Shown here: piece by piece, positions 1-8,321 of the stretch
Layout: each line of letters opens with the position of its first letter
Numbering within the stretch: position 1 is the stretch's first letter
From: Caenispirillum bisanense
Lineage (GTDB): Bacteria > Pseudomonadota > Alphaproteobacteria > Rhodospirillales > UBA2165
Direction of reading: 5' to 3'
Length of the DNA: 64,000 bases
NCBI GenBank assembly: GCA_945877815.1
Contig: CAMDWJ010000010.1
Span: 1-64,000, forward strand
Program-made: the position numbers and the translations under genes
The notes under the pieces: model-generated
Databases searched by the model: none
Told to the model about the DNA's origin: nothing
Seen by the model: the letters and a program-made list of their open reading frames with translations, nothing else

Positions 1-173
1 ATGTCCCGGACGGCTGGTTCGTGGTGGCGGACACATGGTCCGAGGGCGAATTTTTCGTAGCCCCCACCCATATGGACTGCGACCGCATGCTGGAGGGCGA
101 GCTGATCGTCGTCGTCGAGCGGATGGGGGCACAGCTCGCCGTGGTCAAAGACCGGCGCCGGTTGGTGCGATAA
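1..173 (+). CDS. C-terminal end of an unrecognised protein (partial)
   Basis: The frame starting at base 3 is open from the left edge to a TAA at 171-173 and gives 56 residues, beginning VPDGWFVVADTWSEGE and ending DRRRLVR. The 5' part lies outside the window. The fragment is short and alternates hydrophobic and acidic stretches, as in a small beta-rich domain. I do not recognise the family. Support is the uninterrupted frame and codon use like that of the neighbouring core genes. A convergent tRNA gene follows 22 bases later. Confidence 0.5.
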   Translation, partial: VPDGWFVVADTWSEGEFFVAPTHMDCDRMLEGELIVVVERMGAQLAVVKDRRRLVR

Positions 174-195
174 AGGGGAGAAATGTTGGATAAAC

Positions 196-272
196 TGGCG
201 CGCCCGGAGAGACTCGAACTCCCAACCTTCTGATTCGTAGTCAGATGCTCTATCCAATTGAGCTACGGGCGC
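196..272 (-). tRNA. tRNA-Arg (anticodon ACG)
   Basis: Read on the minus strand this is a complete 77-base cloverleaf with an encoded CCA end. The acceptor arm GCGCCCG pairs with CGGGCGC, the D arm contains AGCTCAATTGGATAGAGC, and the anticodon stem TCTGA/TCAGA encloses the loop CTACGAA, giving anticodon ACG. The T arm contains GGTTCGAGTC-like sequence (here GAGTTCGAGTCTC). A tRNA with A at position 34 needs conversion to inosine to read CGU, CGC and CGA codons. The enzyme for that, TadA, is encoded at 40164-40598. Confidence 0.97.
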
Positions 273-290
273 GCTGGAAGGGCCGCAAGC

Positions 291-319
291 TATCCAAATA
301 GACTGTGGCATGCAAGCAA
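291..319 (-). promoter_or_regulatory. possible sigma70-type promoter of tRNA-Arg
   Basis: On the minus strand TTGCTT (314-319) and TGGATA (291-296) are separated by 17 bases and would start transcription about 10 bases before the tRNA. The -10 match is imperfect, so this is a weak prediction. Confidence 0.35.
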
Positions 320-378
320 CCAAATGGCCCGAATTCGGCCTAAGGCTTTGTCGGATCGGCCGTTTCGCGCAAACTCCC

Positions 379-407
379 TTGCTGAAATTGTCGGCATTGG
401 GTAATAT
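379..407 (+). promoter_or_regulatory. predicted sigma70-type promoter of the lipoprotein gene
   Basis: TTGCTG at 379-384 and TAATAT at 402-407 are separated by exactly 17 bases. The predicted leader to the ATG at 498 is about 85 bases. The rest of the tRNA-lipoprotein gap shows nothing else I can identify. Confidence 0.5.
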
Positions 408-497
408 TTGATGCTCGGGCGGGGGGTCTGAGCATTTCTTCAAATAACACCCCGATTCTATGGAAATTCCGGTGTCCTGCGGAAGGTTGGCGGCGCG

Positions 498-1628
498 ATG
501 GATTTGAATGGGTTTCGGCCGATCCTTTTAGGCGCGGCATTGTTTCTGTCGGGGTGTACTTTCGCGGACAATTCGCTGTTTCCGACGCTGACGGGTACTG
601 ATCCGAGCGGTGGGGCGACTTCGGGCAGTCAGGCTGCCGGCGCCCGGACACCGCCGGCCCTTGGCACCACCAATTTCGAGGCTCCCGGCGTGACCGAGGG
701 ACGCGAAACCGGAACCTTTGTCGGCCAGAAGGCGACCGAACTGCGGGGCGAATTGCGCCGGTTGCAGACCGATGTATCCAAGAATAACGGCGATCTGCAA
801 TCCGCGCGGGCCAAGACGGTCGCCGATTCGCAGGGCTATCATGCCTCGATCGCCGGCATCAATTCGCGCCTCCAGGTCGGCACCACGCCCGGCAACCCGA
901 TCCTAGTCGACCAGTTCAACCAGGCGCTTAGCCAGCTCGACCGTATCGGCGACGATATCACCCGGATGAACGTACTGACCACGCAGGTCACCGCCGATTC
1001 GACTTTGGCCAATTTCCTGTCCGAGAATACGCGCGCCGCACTCCGGCTCTCGGGCGCCGTCGACGAAGATCATCGCCAGCTCGCCATCCTCCAGGACGAA
1101 GTCGATCGTACGGTGGTTCTGATCGATCGTCTGCTCAAGGAGCTGACCGACGATATCCAGCGCCAGACCGTTTATGTGTCGACTGAGCGCGCCAATCTCA
1201 ACACCCTGTCCGCCGCCATCAAGAACGGCGAGATGTTCGGCTCCGATCTCAGCTATCGCGCGCTGACCGCCGCGACTATCGGCATGGCGCCGCCGATGGC
1301 GGCTCCGCAGGCCTCGCTTGGCGACGGCCGCCGTCCGCTCGTGGTCGTTCGCTTCGACCGTCCCGATGTCGCCTACGAACAGGCGCTCTACAACGCCGTG
1401 AGCCGCGCCCTTGAACGCCGCCCGACGGCCTTGTTCGAGGTCGTGGCGGTTGCGCCCTCTTCGGGTGGGGCCGGGCGCGTCGCCTTGAATTCGAACCAGG
1501 CACGGCGCAATGCCGAATCGGTGCGGGGCTCGTTGCAGCGCATGGGCCTGCCGCAAACGCGCGTCAGCATGTCGTCACGGACCAGCGACGCGGCCCAGTC
1601 GAACGAGGTTCACGTCTTTCTGAACTGA
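498..1628 (+). CDS. predicted outer-membrane lipoprotein, unknown function
   Basis: A 376-residue protein that starts with a lipoprotein signal peptide: an uncharged hydrophobic stretch ending in a lipobox, LSGC, around residues 17-20. It should therefore be lipidated and anchored in the envelope. Residues 25-70 are rich in Gly, Thr, Ser and Ala, as in a linker. Residues about 75-220 are rich in Gln, Asp, Arg and Leu and probably form a coiled coil. The last 100 residues resemble the end of an OmpA-like or Pal-like fold: RFDRPDVAYEQALYNAV, then a helix with RNAESVRGSLQRMGLP, then a strand EVHVFLN. I infer a periplasmic or cell-wall-associated role. The exact family is not known to me. The next gene starts 8 bases after its stop. 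Confidence 0.8.
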   Translation: MDLNGFRPILLGAALFLSGCTFADNSLFPTLTGTDPSGGATSGSQAAGARTPPALGTTNFEAPGVTEGRETGTFVGQKATELRGELRRLQTDVSKNNGDLQSARAKTVADSQGYHASIAGINSRLQVGTTPGNPILVDQFNQALSQLDRIGDDITRMNVLTTQVTADSTLANFLSENTRAALRLSGAVDEDHRQLAILQDEVDRTVVLIDRLLKELTDDIQRQTVYVSTERANLNTLSAAIKNGEMFGSDLSYRALTAATIGMAPPMAAPQASLGDGRRPLVVVRFDRPDVAYEQALYNAVSRALERRPTALFEVVAVAPSSGGAGRVALNSNQARRNAESVRGSLQRMGLPQTRVSMSSRTSDAAQSNEVHVFLN

Positions 1629-1636
1629 CCCGCGCG

Positions 1637-2521
1637 ATGCCGCCTCGCGGCTATGCGTATCTGATCTCCATCATCGGCGGATGGGGTCTGGCTTGGCCGA
1701 TGATCAAGATCGGCCTCAATGAAATTCCACCCTGGGCCTATCGCGGCCTGATGCTGCCGGTTGCAGGCATCATCACCTTCGCGCTGGCCTGGGCGCTTGG
1801 CGAAAAACTGGCTAGTCCGCGCGGCCAATGGGGCCTGCTGCTTGTCACCTCGCTTCTTAACATCACCTTATGGACGCTGTTCAGCACGCTCGGGCTGCGG
1901 CTCATGGGCTCCTCCGGGCACGCCTCGATCATCGCCTATACGATGCCGCTATGGGCCATGCTGTTCGCCACCCTCTTCGGCGGCGAGAGGCCGAGCTGGA
2001 TTCGGCTATGCGGATTGGCGTTGGGTTTGACCGGTCTCGGCATTTTGTTGTCCGGCGAATTGGGCGCGATGGCAGAATCTCCGGCGGGCACCGCCTTGAT
2101 GCTGGCTGCCGCGATCTCCTGGGGGGCCGGCACGGTCTTGCATAAGCGCGTCGACTGGCAATTGCCGCCACTGACCCTGACCGCCTGGATGCTGGTGATC
2201 GGCGCCATCCCGATCACCCTCGTTGGATTGGCGACCGAGATCGCCACGTTGCAGCCGATTTCGGTCGGCGCGATCTGGGCGACCGTATTCGTGCTGCTCA
2301 TTTCCACGGTCTTTTGCTGGTTCGCCTGGTTCCAGGTGGTGCGGCTGGTCCCCGTCTTGGTTTCCACGGTTGGGATCCTGATGGTGCCGGTAATGGCGGT
2401 GATCAGCGGCGGCCTTTTGCTGAACGAAACCGTGGGAATGCGCGAAATATCGGCGCTCGCCTGCGTAATCTGCGCGATCGCGCTGGTTTTGATCCCGTTT
2501 GGGCGCGCGCGGACGAATTGA
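1637..2521 (+). CDS. EamA/DMT-superfamily permease
   Basis: A 294-residue integral membrane protein with about ten hydrophobic segments arranged as two EamA repeats of roughly 140 residues each, the layout of drug/metabolite transporters of the inner membrane. Typical features are a Trp/Pro-rich first helix (GWGLAWPMIKIGL) and a final helix ending in short basic residues (PFGRARTN). The substrate cannot be predicted: the family exports amino acids, metabolites or drugs. It starts 8 bases after the upstream lipoprotein and is probably co-transcribed with it. Confidence 0.88.
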   Translation: MPPRGYAYLISIIGGWGLAWPMIKIGLNEIPPWAYRGLMLPVAGIITFALAWALGEKLASPRGQWGLLLVTSLLNITLWTLFSTLGLRLMGSSGHASIIAYTMPLWAMLFATLFGGERPSWIRLCGLALGLTGLGILLSGELGAMAESPAGTALMLAAAISWGAGTVLHKRVDWQLPPLTLTAWMLVIGAIPITLVGLATEIATLQPISVGAIWATVFVLLISTVFCWFAWFQVVRLVPVLVSTVGILMVPVMAVISGGLLLNETVGMREISALACVICAIALVLIPFGRARTN

Positions 2522-2579
2522 CAAGCTATTGGCGTCGACCCACATCGGTTTGACCCATGGCCTCGGACGGAGCGATCCG

Positions 2580-3677
2580 ATGATGAAATTTCGTGTTGTT
2601 GGCGCGGTCCTTCTGACCCTCTCGGCATTTCCCGCCTGTGCGCAAAGCGCGCCGCAACTTGACAAGATCAAACTCCCCGATGGTTTCAAGATCGCTGTCT
2701 TCGCGGAGGTTCCCGAGGCGCGCTCGATGGCGGTGGTGCCCGAACTCAATGCGGTGTTCGTCGGCAATCGCCGCGGCGACAAGGTCTACGCCGCGATTGA
2801 TGCCGACCGCGACGGCCGTGCAGAAGAGGTGAAAACGGTCATCGCCGGCCTCAAATCTCCGAACGGGATCGCCTGGAAGGACGGGCACCTTTATATCGGC
2901 GAGCAGCATCGCGTCATCCGCCTTGCCGTGCCGAACCTCGCATCCGTCGCAACGGCGAAGCCCGAAATCGTACTTGCCGGACTGCCCGACAAGGGCCATC
3001 ACGGCTGGCGCTATATAGGCTTCGATCCGAAGGGACAGCTCGTCGTCACCATCGGCTCGCCGTGCAATATCTGCGCGCCCAGCGGCCTCGAAGGCACCAT
3101 CGTGCGCGTCGAGAACGCAAAGCCGGTCGTGATCGCCAAGGGCCAGCGCAATTCGGTCGGCATCGATTGGCACCCGCGCACCGGCAAGATGTATTTCACC
3201 GATAACGGCGCCGACGCGATGGGCGACGATACGCCGCCCGACGAGCTAAATATGCTGTCTTCCGACGGGCAGGATTTCGGTTTCCCTGCCTATGGCGGCG
3301 GCAGCGACAAGACCCGCGAGTTCGGCGCCAAGGCGAGCGCCGCTATGGTGCCGCCGGTCGTCAAGTTCGGCGCGCACGTCGCGGCACTTGGCGTTCATTT
3401 CTATCGCGGCAGCCAATTGCCGGAGACCTATCGCACCGATGCCTTCGTTGCCCAGCATGGATCGTGGAACCGCTCGATGCCTGACGGCTATCGAGTCATG
3501 CGTATCCGCATGAATGCCAATGGCGACGTGCAGGGCGTTGAACCCTTCGCCGAAGGTTGGTTGCAGAATGGCCGCGCTTGGGGCCGTCCGGTCGATGTGA
3601 AGGAGTTGGCGGACGGCTCGCTGCTGGTGTCCGACGATTCCGCCGGGCTCGTCTATCGCATCTCTTACGGGAAATAA
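2580..3677 (+). CDS. sorbosone-dehydrogenase-like PQQ/glucose dehydrogenase family protein
   Basis: A 365-residue secreted beta-propeller. The ATG at 2580 (MMKFRV) is chosen because it opens a standard signal peptide ending near PACAQSAP and follows a GGAG-type ribosome site. Upstream in-frame codons lack both. The mature part matches the L-sorbosone dehydrogenase / soluble aldose sugar dehydrogenase family in motifs such as LPDGFKIAVFAEVP, SPNGIAWKDGHLYIGE, SVGIDWHPRTGKMYFTDNG, AQHGSWNRS and GRPVDVKELADGSLLVSDD. Members oxidise sugars or aldehydes in the periplasm, usually with PQQ. No PQQ biosynthesis gene lies in this window, so the cofactor and substrate stay open. Confidence 0.85.
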   Translation: MMKFRVVGAVLLTLSAFPACAQSAPQLDKIKLPDGFKIAVFAEVPEARSMAVVPELNAVFVGNRRGDKVYAAIDADRDGRAEEVKTVIAGLKSPNGIAWKDGHLYIGEQHRVIRLAVPNLASVATAKPEIVLAGLPDKGHHGWRYIGFDPKGQLVVTIGSPCNICAPSGLEGTIVRVENAKPVVIAKGQRNSVGIDWHPRTGKMYFTDNGADAMGDDTPPDELNMLSSDGQDFGFPAYGGGSDKTREFGAKASAAMVPPVVKFGAHVAALGVHFYRGSQLPETYRTDAFVAQHGSWNRSMPDGYRVMRIRMNANGDVQGVEPFAEGWLQNGRAWGRPVDVKELADGSLLVSDDSAGLVYRISYGK

Positions 3678-3705
3678 ACCGACCGTCTATTTGGAATTAT
3701 TTTCC

Positions 3706-3734
3706 TTGACTCATGTAGTCGGTTTCGGCTTAAT
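3706..3734 (+). promoter_or_regulatory. possible promoter overlapped by a LexA-type box, with no gene downstream
   Basis: TTGACT at 3706-3711 is followed after 17 bases by CTTAAT at 3729-3734, a four-of-six match to the -10 consensus. The direct-repeat box at 3735-3749 begins immediately after it, where a repressor would block initiation. Downstream on this strand there is only the 11-bp repeat array and then the antisense of a glycosyltransferase gene. Confidence 0.35.
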
Positions 3735-3749
3735 GTTCTTATTATGTTC
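3735..3749. promoter_or_regulatory. LexA-type SOS box (alphaproteobacterial GTTC-N7-GTTC)
   Basis: The sequence GTTCTTATTATGTTC is an exact GTTC-N7-GTTC direct repeat, the form bound by LexA in Alphaproteobacteria. A near-identical box, GTTCTTGATATGTTC, lies at 37606-37620 (minus-strand reading). The two agree at 13 of 15 positions. There is no coding gene in range on the plus strand, so the target is unknown. Confidence 0.55.
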
Positions 3750-3848
3750 TCATAATCGGACTCCAAGAAGCTGGGCCGACGGGGACGCGCGCGGCTCTGT
3801 GGCAGCGCCGGATAAGATGTAGAGGCCGGACGAAAAACAGACAATATC

Positions 3849-3947
3849 CTGCAGAGCTCCTGTAGATCGCCGGTAGAGCAAATGTAGATCGGATGTAGAG
3901 GAAATGTAGAGCCGATGTAGAGGAGATGCAGATCGAATGTAGATCCG
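3849..3947. repeat. nine tandem 11-bp repeats (consensus near ATGTAGANCNN)
   Basis: Nine contiguous 11-base units fill 3849-3947: ctgcagagctc, ctgtagatcgc, cggtagagcaa, atgtagatcgg, atgtagaggaa, atgtagagccg, atgtagaggag, atgcagatcga and atgtagatccg. One isolated copy (atgtagaggcc) lies at 3817-3827. The period is about one DNA helical turn. Because 11 is not a multiple of 3, the ATG-TAG core places stops in all three plus frames. The minus strand stays open in all three frames purely because its repeat core, CTACAT, contains no stop, so I call no gene. Together with the promoter and LexA-type box this accounts for the gene-free stretch 3678-3978. Confidence 0.9.
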
Positions 3948-3978
3948 TCGACGGCAAAAGGGCGGGTTTCTGAGGATC

Positions 3979-4671
3979 TTAGGATTTCTTTGCGGTCCGC
4001 TCCGCGTGCAGCATCCGGTCGCGCTCGGCGAACCACAGATCGGCATAGCCGCAATTGCGATAGTCAGGGAAATATGGTCCGCCGGTCGTGAAGTGCAAGT
4101 TCGAGATCTCGTCGGCAGGCGCCGGGGGATCGTAATCGACCAGATGATTCCAGCGGTGCGGAATCTCGCCGATCAGCGCGTCGTCGCCCAACCAGTTGAA
4201 ACGGTGCAGATCCAGCCCACTCGCCGTATTCACGTAATCCGGGCTGAGCGCGGCGCAGCGCGCGGTATTGAACAGCATCACGCTCGACCAGTTCTTCTTT
4301 TCGTAGCGCGTCTGGGTAGCGCCCAGGAATTTGACGTCTTCGGTCGGTACATGGTTGTGTTTGACGCATTGGAGAGCGAAACGATCGTCGCGCAGCGCCC
4401 ACAGTTTGGCGATGTCGTCGAGCATCAGCATGTCGCAATCCATGAACAACGCCCAACCCTCGAACCCGCAGAGGTGGGGAACGAGAAAACGCGAAAACGA
4501 AAAGTCTGACGATTGCAGATCGTGGCGTGCACGCCACATGAGCGACCCGAGCTGGCTCAGCATCAGGGGCGTTATGGCGACGGGTTCGCCGGCGCGCGCC
4601 TGGATCGAATGGGCGAGCACATTGAAGGCGACGGCCTCGCGCGGGTCATAACCGATAAAGACCCGGATCAT
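3979..4671 (-). CDS. glycosyltransferase of the GT8-like type
   Basis: A 230-residue soluble enzyme that starts with the nucleotide-sugar-binding strand MIRVFIGYDPREAVAFNVL. The metal-binding DxD motif is DCD at residues 78-80, inside FMDCDMLML. A later segment, RYEKKNWSSVMLFN, and the C-terminal HFTTGGPYFPDYRNCGYAD fit a short family of glycosyltransferases that transfer a sugar from a nucleotide donor. The acceptor is unknown, and no polysaccharide cluster surrounds it. The panC start lies on the same strand upstream, and panC ends 13 bases before this ATG, so it may share the panB-panC transcript. The 11-bp repeat array lies just beyond its stop. Confidence 0.8.
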   Translation of the reverse strand: MIRVFIGYDPREAVAFNVLAHSIQARAGEPVAITPLMLSQLGSLMWRARHDLQSSDFSFSRFLVPHLCGFEGWALFMDCDMLMLDDIAKLWALRDDRFALQCVKHNHVPTEDVKFLGATQTRYEKKNWSSVMLFNTARCAALSPDYVNTASGLDLHRFNWLGDDALIGEIPHRWNHLVDYDPPAPADEISNLHFTTGGPYFPDYRNCGYADLWFAERDRMLHAERTAKKS

Positions 4672-4684
4672 CGCCGTGCCGTCC

Positions 4685-5569
4685 TCAACTGCCGGATAAA
4701 GGTAGATTATCGATTAGGCGGGTGCGGCCGAGCCAGGCGGCCGCAAGAACGCGAGCAGGCGCCCCCACGGAGGCTATCGGCGCCAAGCTGGATGCATCGC
4801 GCACGGCAACGTAATCGACCTTCTCGAATCCAGCCACCAGCAACTCGCGGGCCGCTAGTGCTTCCGCCGCAGCTACGCAGCCCGCACCGCCCTCGCGCAC
4901 GCGCGTCACGACGCTTTGCAATATCCGATGCAGGGCGGGGGCCCGTTTGCGCTCCTCGGCGCTCAAATAGGCGTTGCGCGACGACAAGGCCAATCCGTCA
5001 TCTTCGCGCACGATCGGGCAACCCTCGATCGTCACCGGCAGATCGAGATCGGTGGCCATCCGTTTGATGACGCAGAGTTGCTGGAAATCTTTTTCGCCGA
5101 AGAACGCGACATCGGGTGCAGCCTGGATCAGCAGCTTGGCGACCACGGTGGCGACGCCGGTGAAGAAACCGGGTCGGAATTCGCCCTCCAGCAAATCGCC
5201 GATGTCCGGCACCGCGACCGTCGTGACGGCACCTTCGGGGTACATTTCCTCCAGGCTCGGCGCAAACAGGACTTGCGCGCCCTGGCGCGCCAGGGCTGCG
5301 GCATCGCCCGCCTCGTCGCGAGGATAACGGGCGAAATCCTCGTTAGGTCCAAATTGGCGCGGGTTGACGAACAGCGTCACGATGGTGCGATCCAGGCTCG
5401 CGACTGAACGCCGCACAAGTGAGAAGTGACCCCCGTGCAACGCGCCCATGGTGGGCACCAGGCCGACCTTGAGTCCCGCGCCGCGCCATGAGGCGACGCA
5501 GGCGCGCAGATCGCGAACGCGACGGATTGTATCCAGGCCCGTCGCCATGTCGGTTGCCGTTAGAGCCAT
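4685..5569 (-). CDS. panC: pantothenate synthetase (pantoate--beta-alanine ligase)
   Basis: A 294-residue enzyme that joins pantoate and beta-alanine with ATP to give pantothenate, the last step to the coenzyme A precursor. Diagnostic sequence includes VPTMGALHGGHFSLVRRS with the nucleotide-binding HxGH (HGGH here), FVNPRQFGPNEDFARYPR, FFGEKDFQQLCVIKRM and LSSRNAYLS. The length is close to the usual 280-290. The ATG at 5569 is used. A second in-frame ATG eight codons later is also possible because neither has a strong ribosome site. It lies downstream of panB with a 24-base gap, forming a panB-panC unit. Confidence 0.96.
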   Translation of the reverse strand: MALTATDMATGLDTIRRVRDLRACVASWRGAGLKVGLVPTMGALHGGHFSLVRRSVASLDRTIVTLFVNPRQFGPNEDFARYPRDEAGDAAALARQGAQVLFAPSLEEMYPEGAVTTVAVPDIGDLLEGEFRPGFFTGVATVVAKLLIQAAPDVAFFGEKDFQQLCVIKRMATDLDLPVTIEGCPIVREDDGLALSSRNAYLSAEERKRAPALHRILQSVVTRVREGGAGCVAAAEALAARELLVAGFEKVDYVAVRDASSLAPIASVGAPARVLAAAWLGRTRLIDNLPLSGS

Positions 5570-5593
5570 TGAGACGAAAACACGCCTGGAAAG

Positions 5594-6430
5594 TTATCGA
5601 TCGCCGTACAGATTTTTGGGCGCGGGAAAGGTGCGGGCGCGAACCTCGCGCGCATAATCGGCGGCGGCCTTGCCAATCGCTTCGCCTATTTCGCCGAAAC
5701 GCTTGACGAATTTCGGTGTGAACTCGGTGAACATGCCCATCGCGTCTTCGGTCACCAGAACCTGTCCGTCGCAGGCGGGCGATGCGCCGATGCCGATGAT
5801 GACCACCGGCGTCGTATCCGCGATGGTGCGCGCGACCGATTCAACCACGGCCTCGACGACGATCGAAAAGGCGCCGGCTTCGGCGACCGCGTGTGCGTCG
5901 GCGACGATGGCCGCGGCGCTTTCGGAATCATGGCCCTGCGAGCGGAAGCCGCCGGCGGTATTGACCGATTGCGGCTTGAGTCCGACATGGCCCATCACAG
6001 GAATGCCGCGCTCGACCAGGAAGCGCACAGTCTCGGCCATTTCGCGCCCGCCTTCGATCTTGATGCCGCCACAGCCGGTTTCGGTCATGACGCGCGCACA
6101 ATTGCGAAAGGCCTGGGCGGGGCTTTCCTGATAGGTGCCGAAAGGCATATCGACGATCACGCAGGCATGCTGGCTGCCGCGCACGACCGCAGCACCATGC
6201 GCGATCGCCATATCGAGGGTGACGCCCAGCGTGGAATCCATGCCATAGAGCGCCATACCCATCGAATCGCCGACGAGCAGCAAATCGACATGGGGGTCGA
6301 GCAGCTTCGCCATCGGCGCGGTATAGGCGGTGAGGCACACGACTGGCTCGCCGCCTTTGCGTCCCCCAATATCGGGGGCGGTCAATCGGCGGGTCCGGCG
6401 CGACGTGGCTTCAGACGAGGGCTTGTTCAC
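5594..6430 (-). CDS. panB: ketopantoate hydroxymethyltransferase
   Basis: A 278-residue enzyme that transfers a hydroxymethyl group from methylene-tetrahydrofolate to 2-ketoisovalerate, the first committed step of pantothenate synthesis. The family signatures are present: [72 protein letters not shown] and [18 protein letters not shown]. The GTG at 6430 is chosen because GGAG precedes it by seven bases. The frame extends eight codons further to a TTG without such a site. It is transcribed just ahead of panC. Confidence 0.95.
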   Translation of the reverse strand: MNKPSSEATSRRTRRLTAPDIGGRKGGEPVVCLTAYTAPMAKLLDPHVDLLLVGDSMGMALYGMDSTLGVTLDMAIAHGAAVVRGSQHACVIVDMPFGTYQESPAQAFRNCARVMTETGCGGIKIEGGREMAETVRFLVERGIPVMGHVGLKPQSVNTAGGFRSQGHDSESAAAIVADAHAVAEAGAFSIVVEAVVESVARTIADTTPVVIIGIGASPACDGQVLVTEDAMGMFTEFTPKFVKRFGEIGEAIGKAAADYAREVRARTFPAPKNLYGDR

Positions 6431-6530
6431 ACGGCCTACTCCAGAATTGCCCAAATTATGGGCTTAATCAGTTGCCGCGTCTATGACCGATGGGTGATAT
6501 TCCAAAGGACGGAAACGACGGGCGATCGAC

Positions 6531-8321
6531 ATGACCCTGCTCAAGGCCTTTTTTGCAGCGCACATAACGCTTTACGGGCTGGCTGCCTGTCAAGCCAGAC
6601 CTCCGGCGACTGTCGCCGAACCGCCCCTGGCGGCGGGTCCGTTCCGGGCCGAACCGGAAGGGCCGTCGCCGACCCGCTACCGCGTGATCGAGGGGCCGGT
6701 GCGCGCCGCCAAACATATGGTTGTCGCCGCCAATCCCATTGCCGCCGAGGCGGGGCGCGATATCCTGCGTGCGGGCGGTGGTGCCGTCGATGCCGCGATC
6801 GCGACGCAGCTCGTGCTCAATCTGGTGGAGCCGCAATCCTCCGGCATCGGCGGCGGCGGCTTTCTTTTGTATTACTCGCCCAAGACGGGCGCGGTCGACA
6901 GTTTCGAGGGGCGCGAGCGAGCCCCGGCCTCGGCGCATCCGAAGATGTTCCTCGGGCCCGACGGAAAGGCGCGCGATTTCAGCGACGTTGTCGCGGGCGG
7001 CCTGTCGGTCGGCGTGCCCGGCGTACTGCGCCTCATGGAACTCGCGCATGGCCAGTACGGCAAATTGCCCTGGGCGCGTCTGTTCGAACCGGCAATCCGC
7101 ATCGCCGATGAAGGGTTCGAGATTTCCCCGCGCCTGCGCGACGCGGTGGTTCGCGACAAACATCTCAAGGATTTTCCCGAATCCGCGCGCTATTTCTTTA
7201 GTGCAGCCGGCCGCGCCCGTCCCGTTGGGTACCGCCTGAAAAACCCCGCCTTCGCGGAGACACTGCGTGCAATCGCAGCCAAGGGCGCGGACGCTTTTTA
7301 TAAAGGCGAGATCGCGCGCGATATCGTCTCGGCCCTCGCCAATGCTCAACATAACCCCGCCGTCATGACCGAGGCCGATCTCGCCGCCTACACGGCCAAG
7401 CGCGGCGATGCGGTCTGTTCGCTCTACCGCGTGTGGATGGTGTGCGGAGCGCCGCCGCCGTCGTCGGGCGGCATTGCGACCCTGCAGATCCTCGGACTGC
7501 TCGAAGGCCAGGCGATGGACAAGCTCGCGCCGGAATCGTTGGACGCCGTCCATCTCATCGCCGAGGCCGGACGCCTCGCCTATGCGGATCGCAGCCGCTA
7601 CGTCGCCGATCCAGATTTTGTTTCCGTTCCGGTGGACCGTCTGATCGACCCCGGCTATCTCGGCGCGCGCGCCAAGCTGATCTCGCGCACGCGCGCCATG
7701 GGCCGCGCCGAACCCGGCGAGATCGAGGGGAACCGCGCTGAGTTCGCGCCGGCCGACGACGAGCGCGGCGTCTCAACCAGCCATATCAGCATCGTGGACG
7801 GCGAGGGCAATGCGGTCGCCTTCACCACATCGATCGAGAATGTGTTTGGCAGCCGCGTGATGGTGCGCGGATTTCTGCTCAACAATCAACTGACCGATTT
7901 CGCCTTCGTGCCCGAGGTGCGCGGCAAGCCTGCCTTGGAGCGCGCCGAACCCGGCAAACGCCCGCGCTCGTCGATGTCGCCGACTTTGGTGTTCGACGGC
8001 AGCGGCAAGCTCGTTCTGGTGGCCGGCTCGCCCGGTGGCTCGCGTATCATAGGCTTCGTCGCCAATACGCTGATCGCGACGCTCGATTGGAATATCGACG
8101 TCCAATCCGCCGTCGCTCTGCCGCATTTCGGCAATCGCAACGGCGCCACCGAGTTGGAACAAAAAACGCCGATCGTCGGGCTCAAGGCGAAGCTCGAAGC
8201 GATGGGGCATAAAGTCGAGATCGGGGACATGACGAGCGGCCTTCATGTCATCCGCGTCGGCCCCGACGGATTGACCGGCGGCGTCGATCCGCGCCGCGAA
8301 GGTGCCGCCTCGGGCGATTAG
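6531..8321 (+). CDS. ggt: gamma-glutamyltransferase, predicted lipoprotein
   Basis: A 596-residue N-terminal-nucleophile enzyme of the gamma-glutamyltranspeptidase family, which hydrolyses or transfers the gamma-glutamyl group of glutathione and related peptides in the periplasm. Like other members it should self-cleave. The new N-terminal nucleophile is Thr416 in VSTSHISIVDGEGNAVAF, which aligns with the TTHYSVVD site of the Escherichia coli enzyme. Other marks are SSGIGGGGFLLYY, AAAHPKM-like substrate loops, FGSRVMVRGFLLNNQLTDF and RPRSSMSPTLVF. The N-terminus ends a hydrophobic stretch in LAAC around residue 20, so it may be lipid-anchored rather than freely secreted. Its last four bases overlap the convergent kinase gene. 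Confidence 0.93.
   Translation: MTLLKAFFAAHITLYGLAACQARPPATVAEPPLAAGPFRAEPEGPSPTRYRVIEGPVRAAKHMVVAANPIAAEAGRDILRAGGGAVDAAIATQLVLNLVEPQSSGIGGGGFLLYYSPKTGAVDSFEGRERAPASAHPKMFLGPDGKARDFSDVVAGGLSVGVPGVLRLMELAHGQYGKLPWARLFEPAIRIADEGFEISPRLRDAVVRDKHLKDFPESARYFFSAAGRARPVGYRLKNPAFAETLRAIAAKGADAFYKGEIARDIVSALANAQHNPAVMTEADLAAYTAKRGDAVCSLYRVWMVCGAPPPSSGGIATLQILGLLEGQAMDKLAPESLDAVHLIAEAGRLAYADRSRYVADPDFVSVPVDRLIDPGYLGARAKLISRTRAMGRAEPGEIEGNRAEFAPADDERGVSTSHISIVDGEGNAVAFTTSIENVFGSRVMVRGFLLNNQLTDFAFVPEVRGKPALERAEPGKRPRSSMSPTLVFDGSGKLVLVAGSPGGSRIIGFVANTLIATLDWNIDVQSAVALPHFGNRNGATELEQKTPIVGLKAKLEAMGHKVEIGDMTSGLHVIRVGPDGLTGGVDPRREGAASGD

Noticed and set aside
3665-4054. Three overlapping minus-strand open frames through the 11-bp repeat array, encoding 11-residue repeats such as STFDLHLLYIG.
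   Set aside because: The repeat unit lacks stops on this strand in every frame, so openness is a side effect of composition. No ribosome site or plausible protein family.
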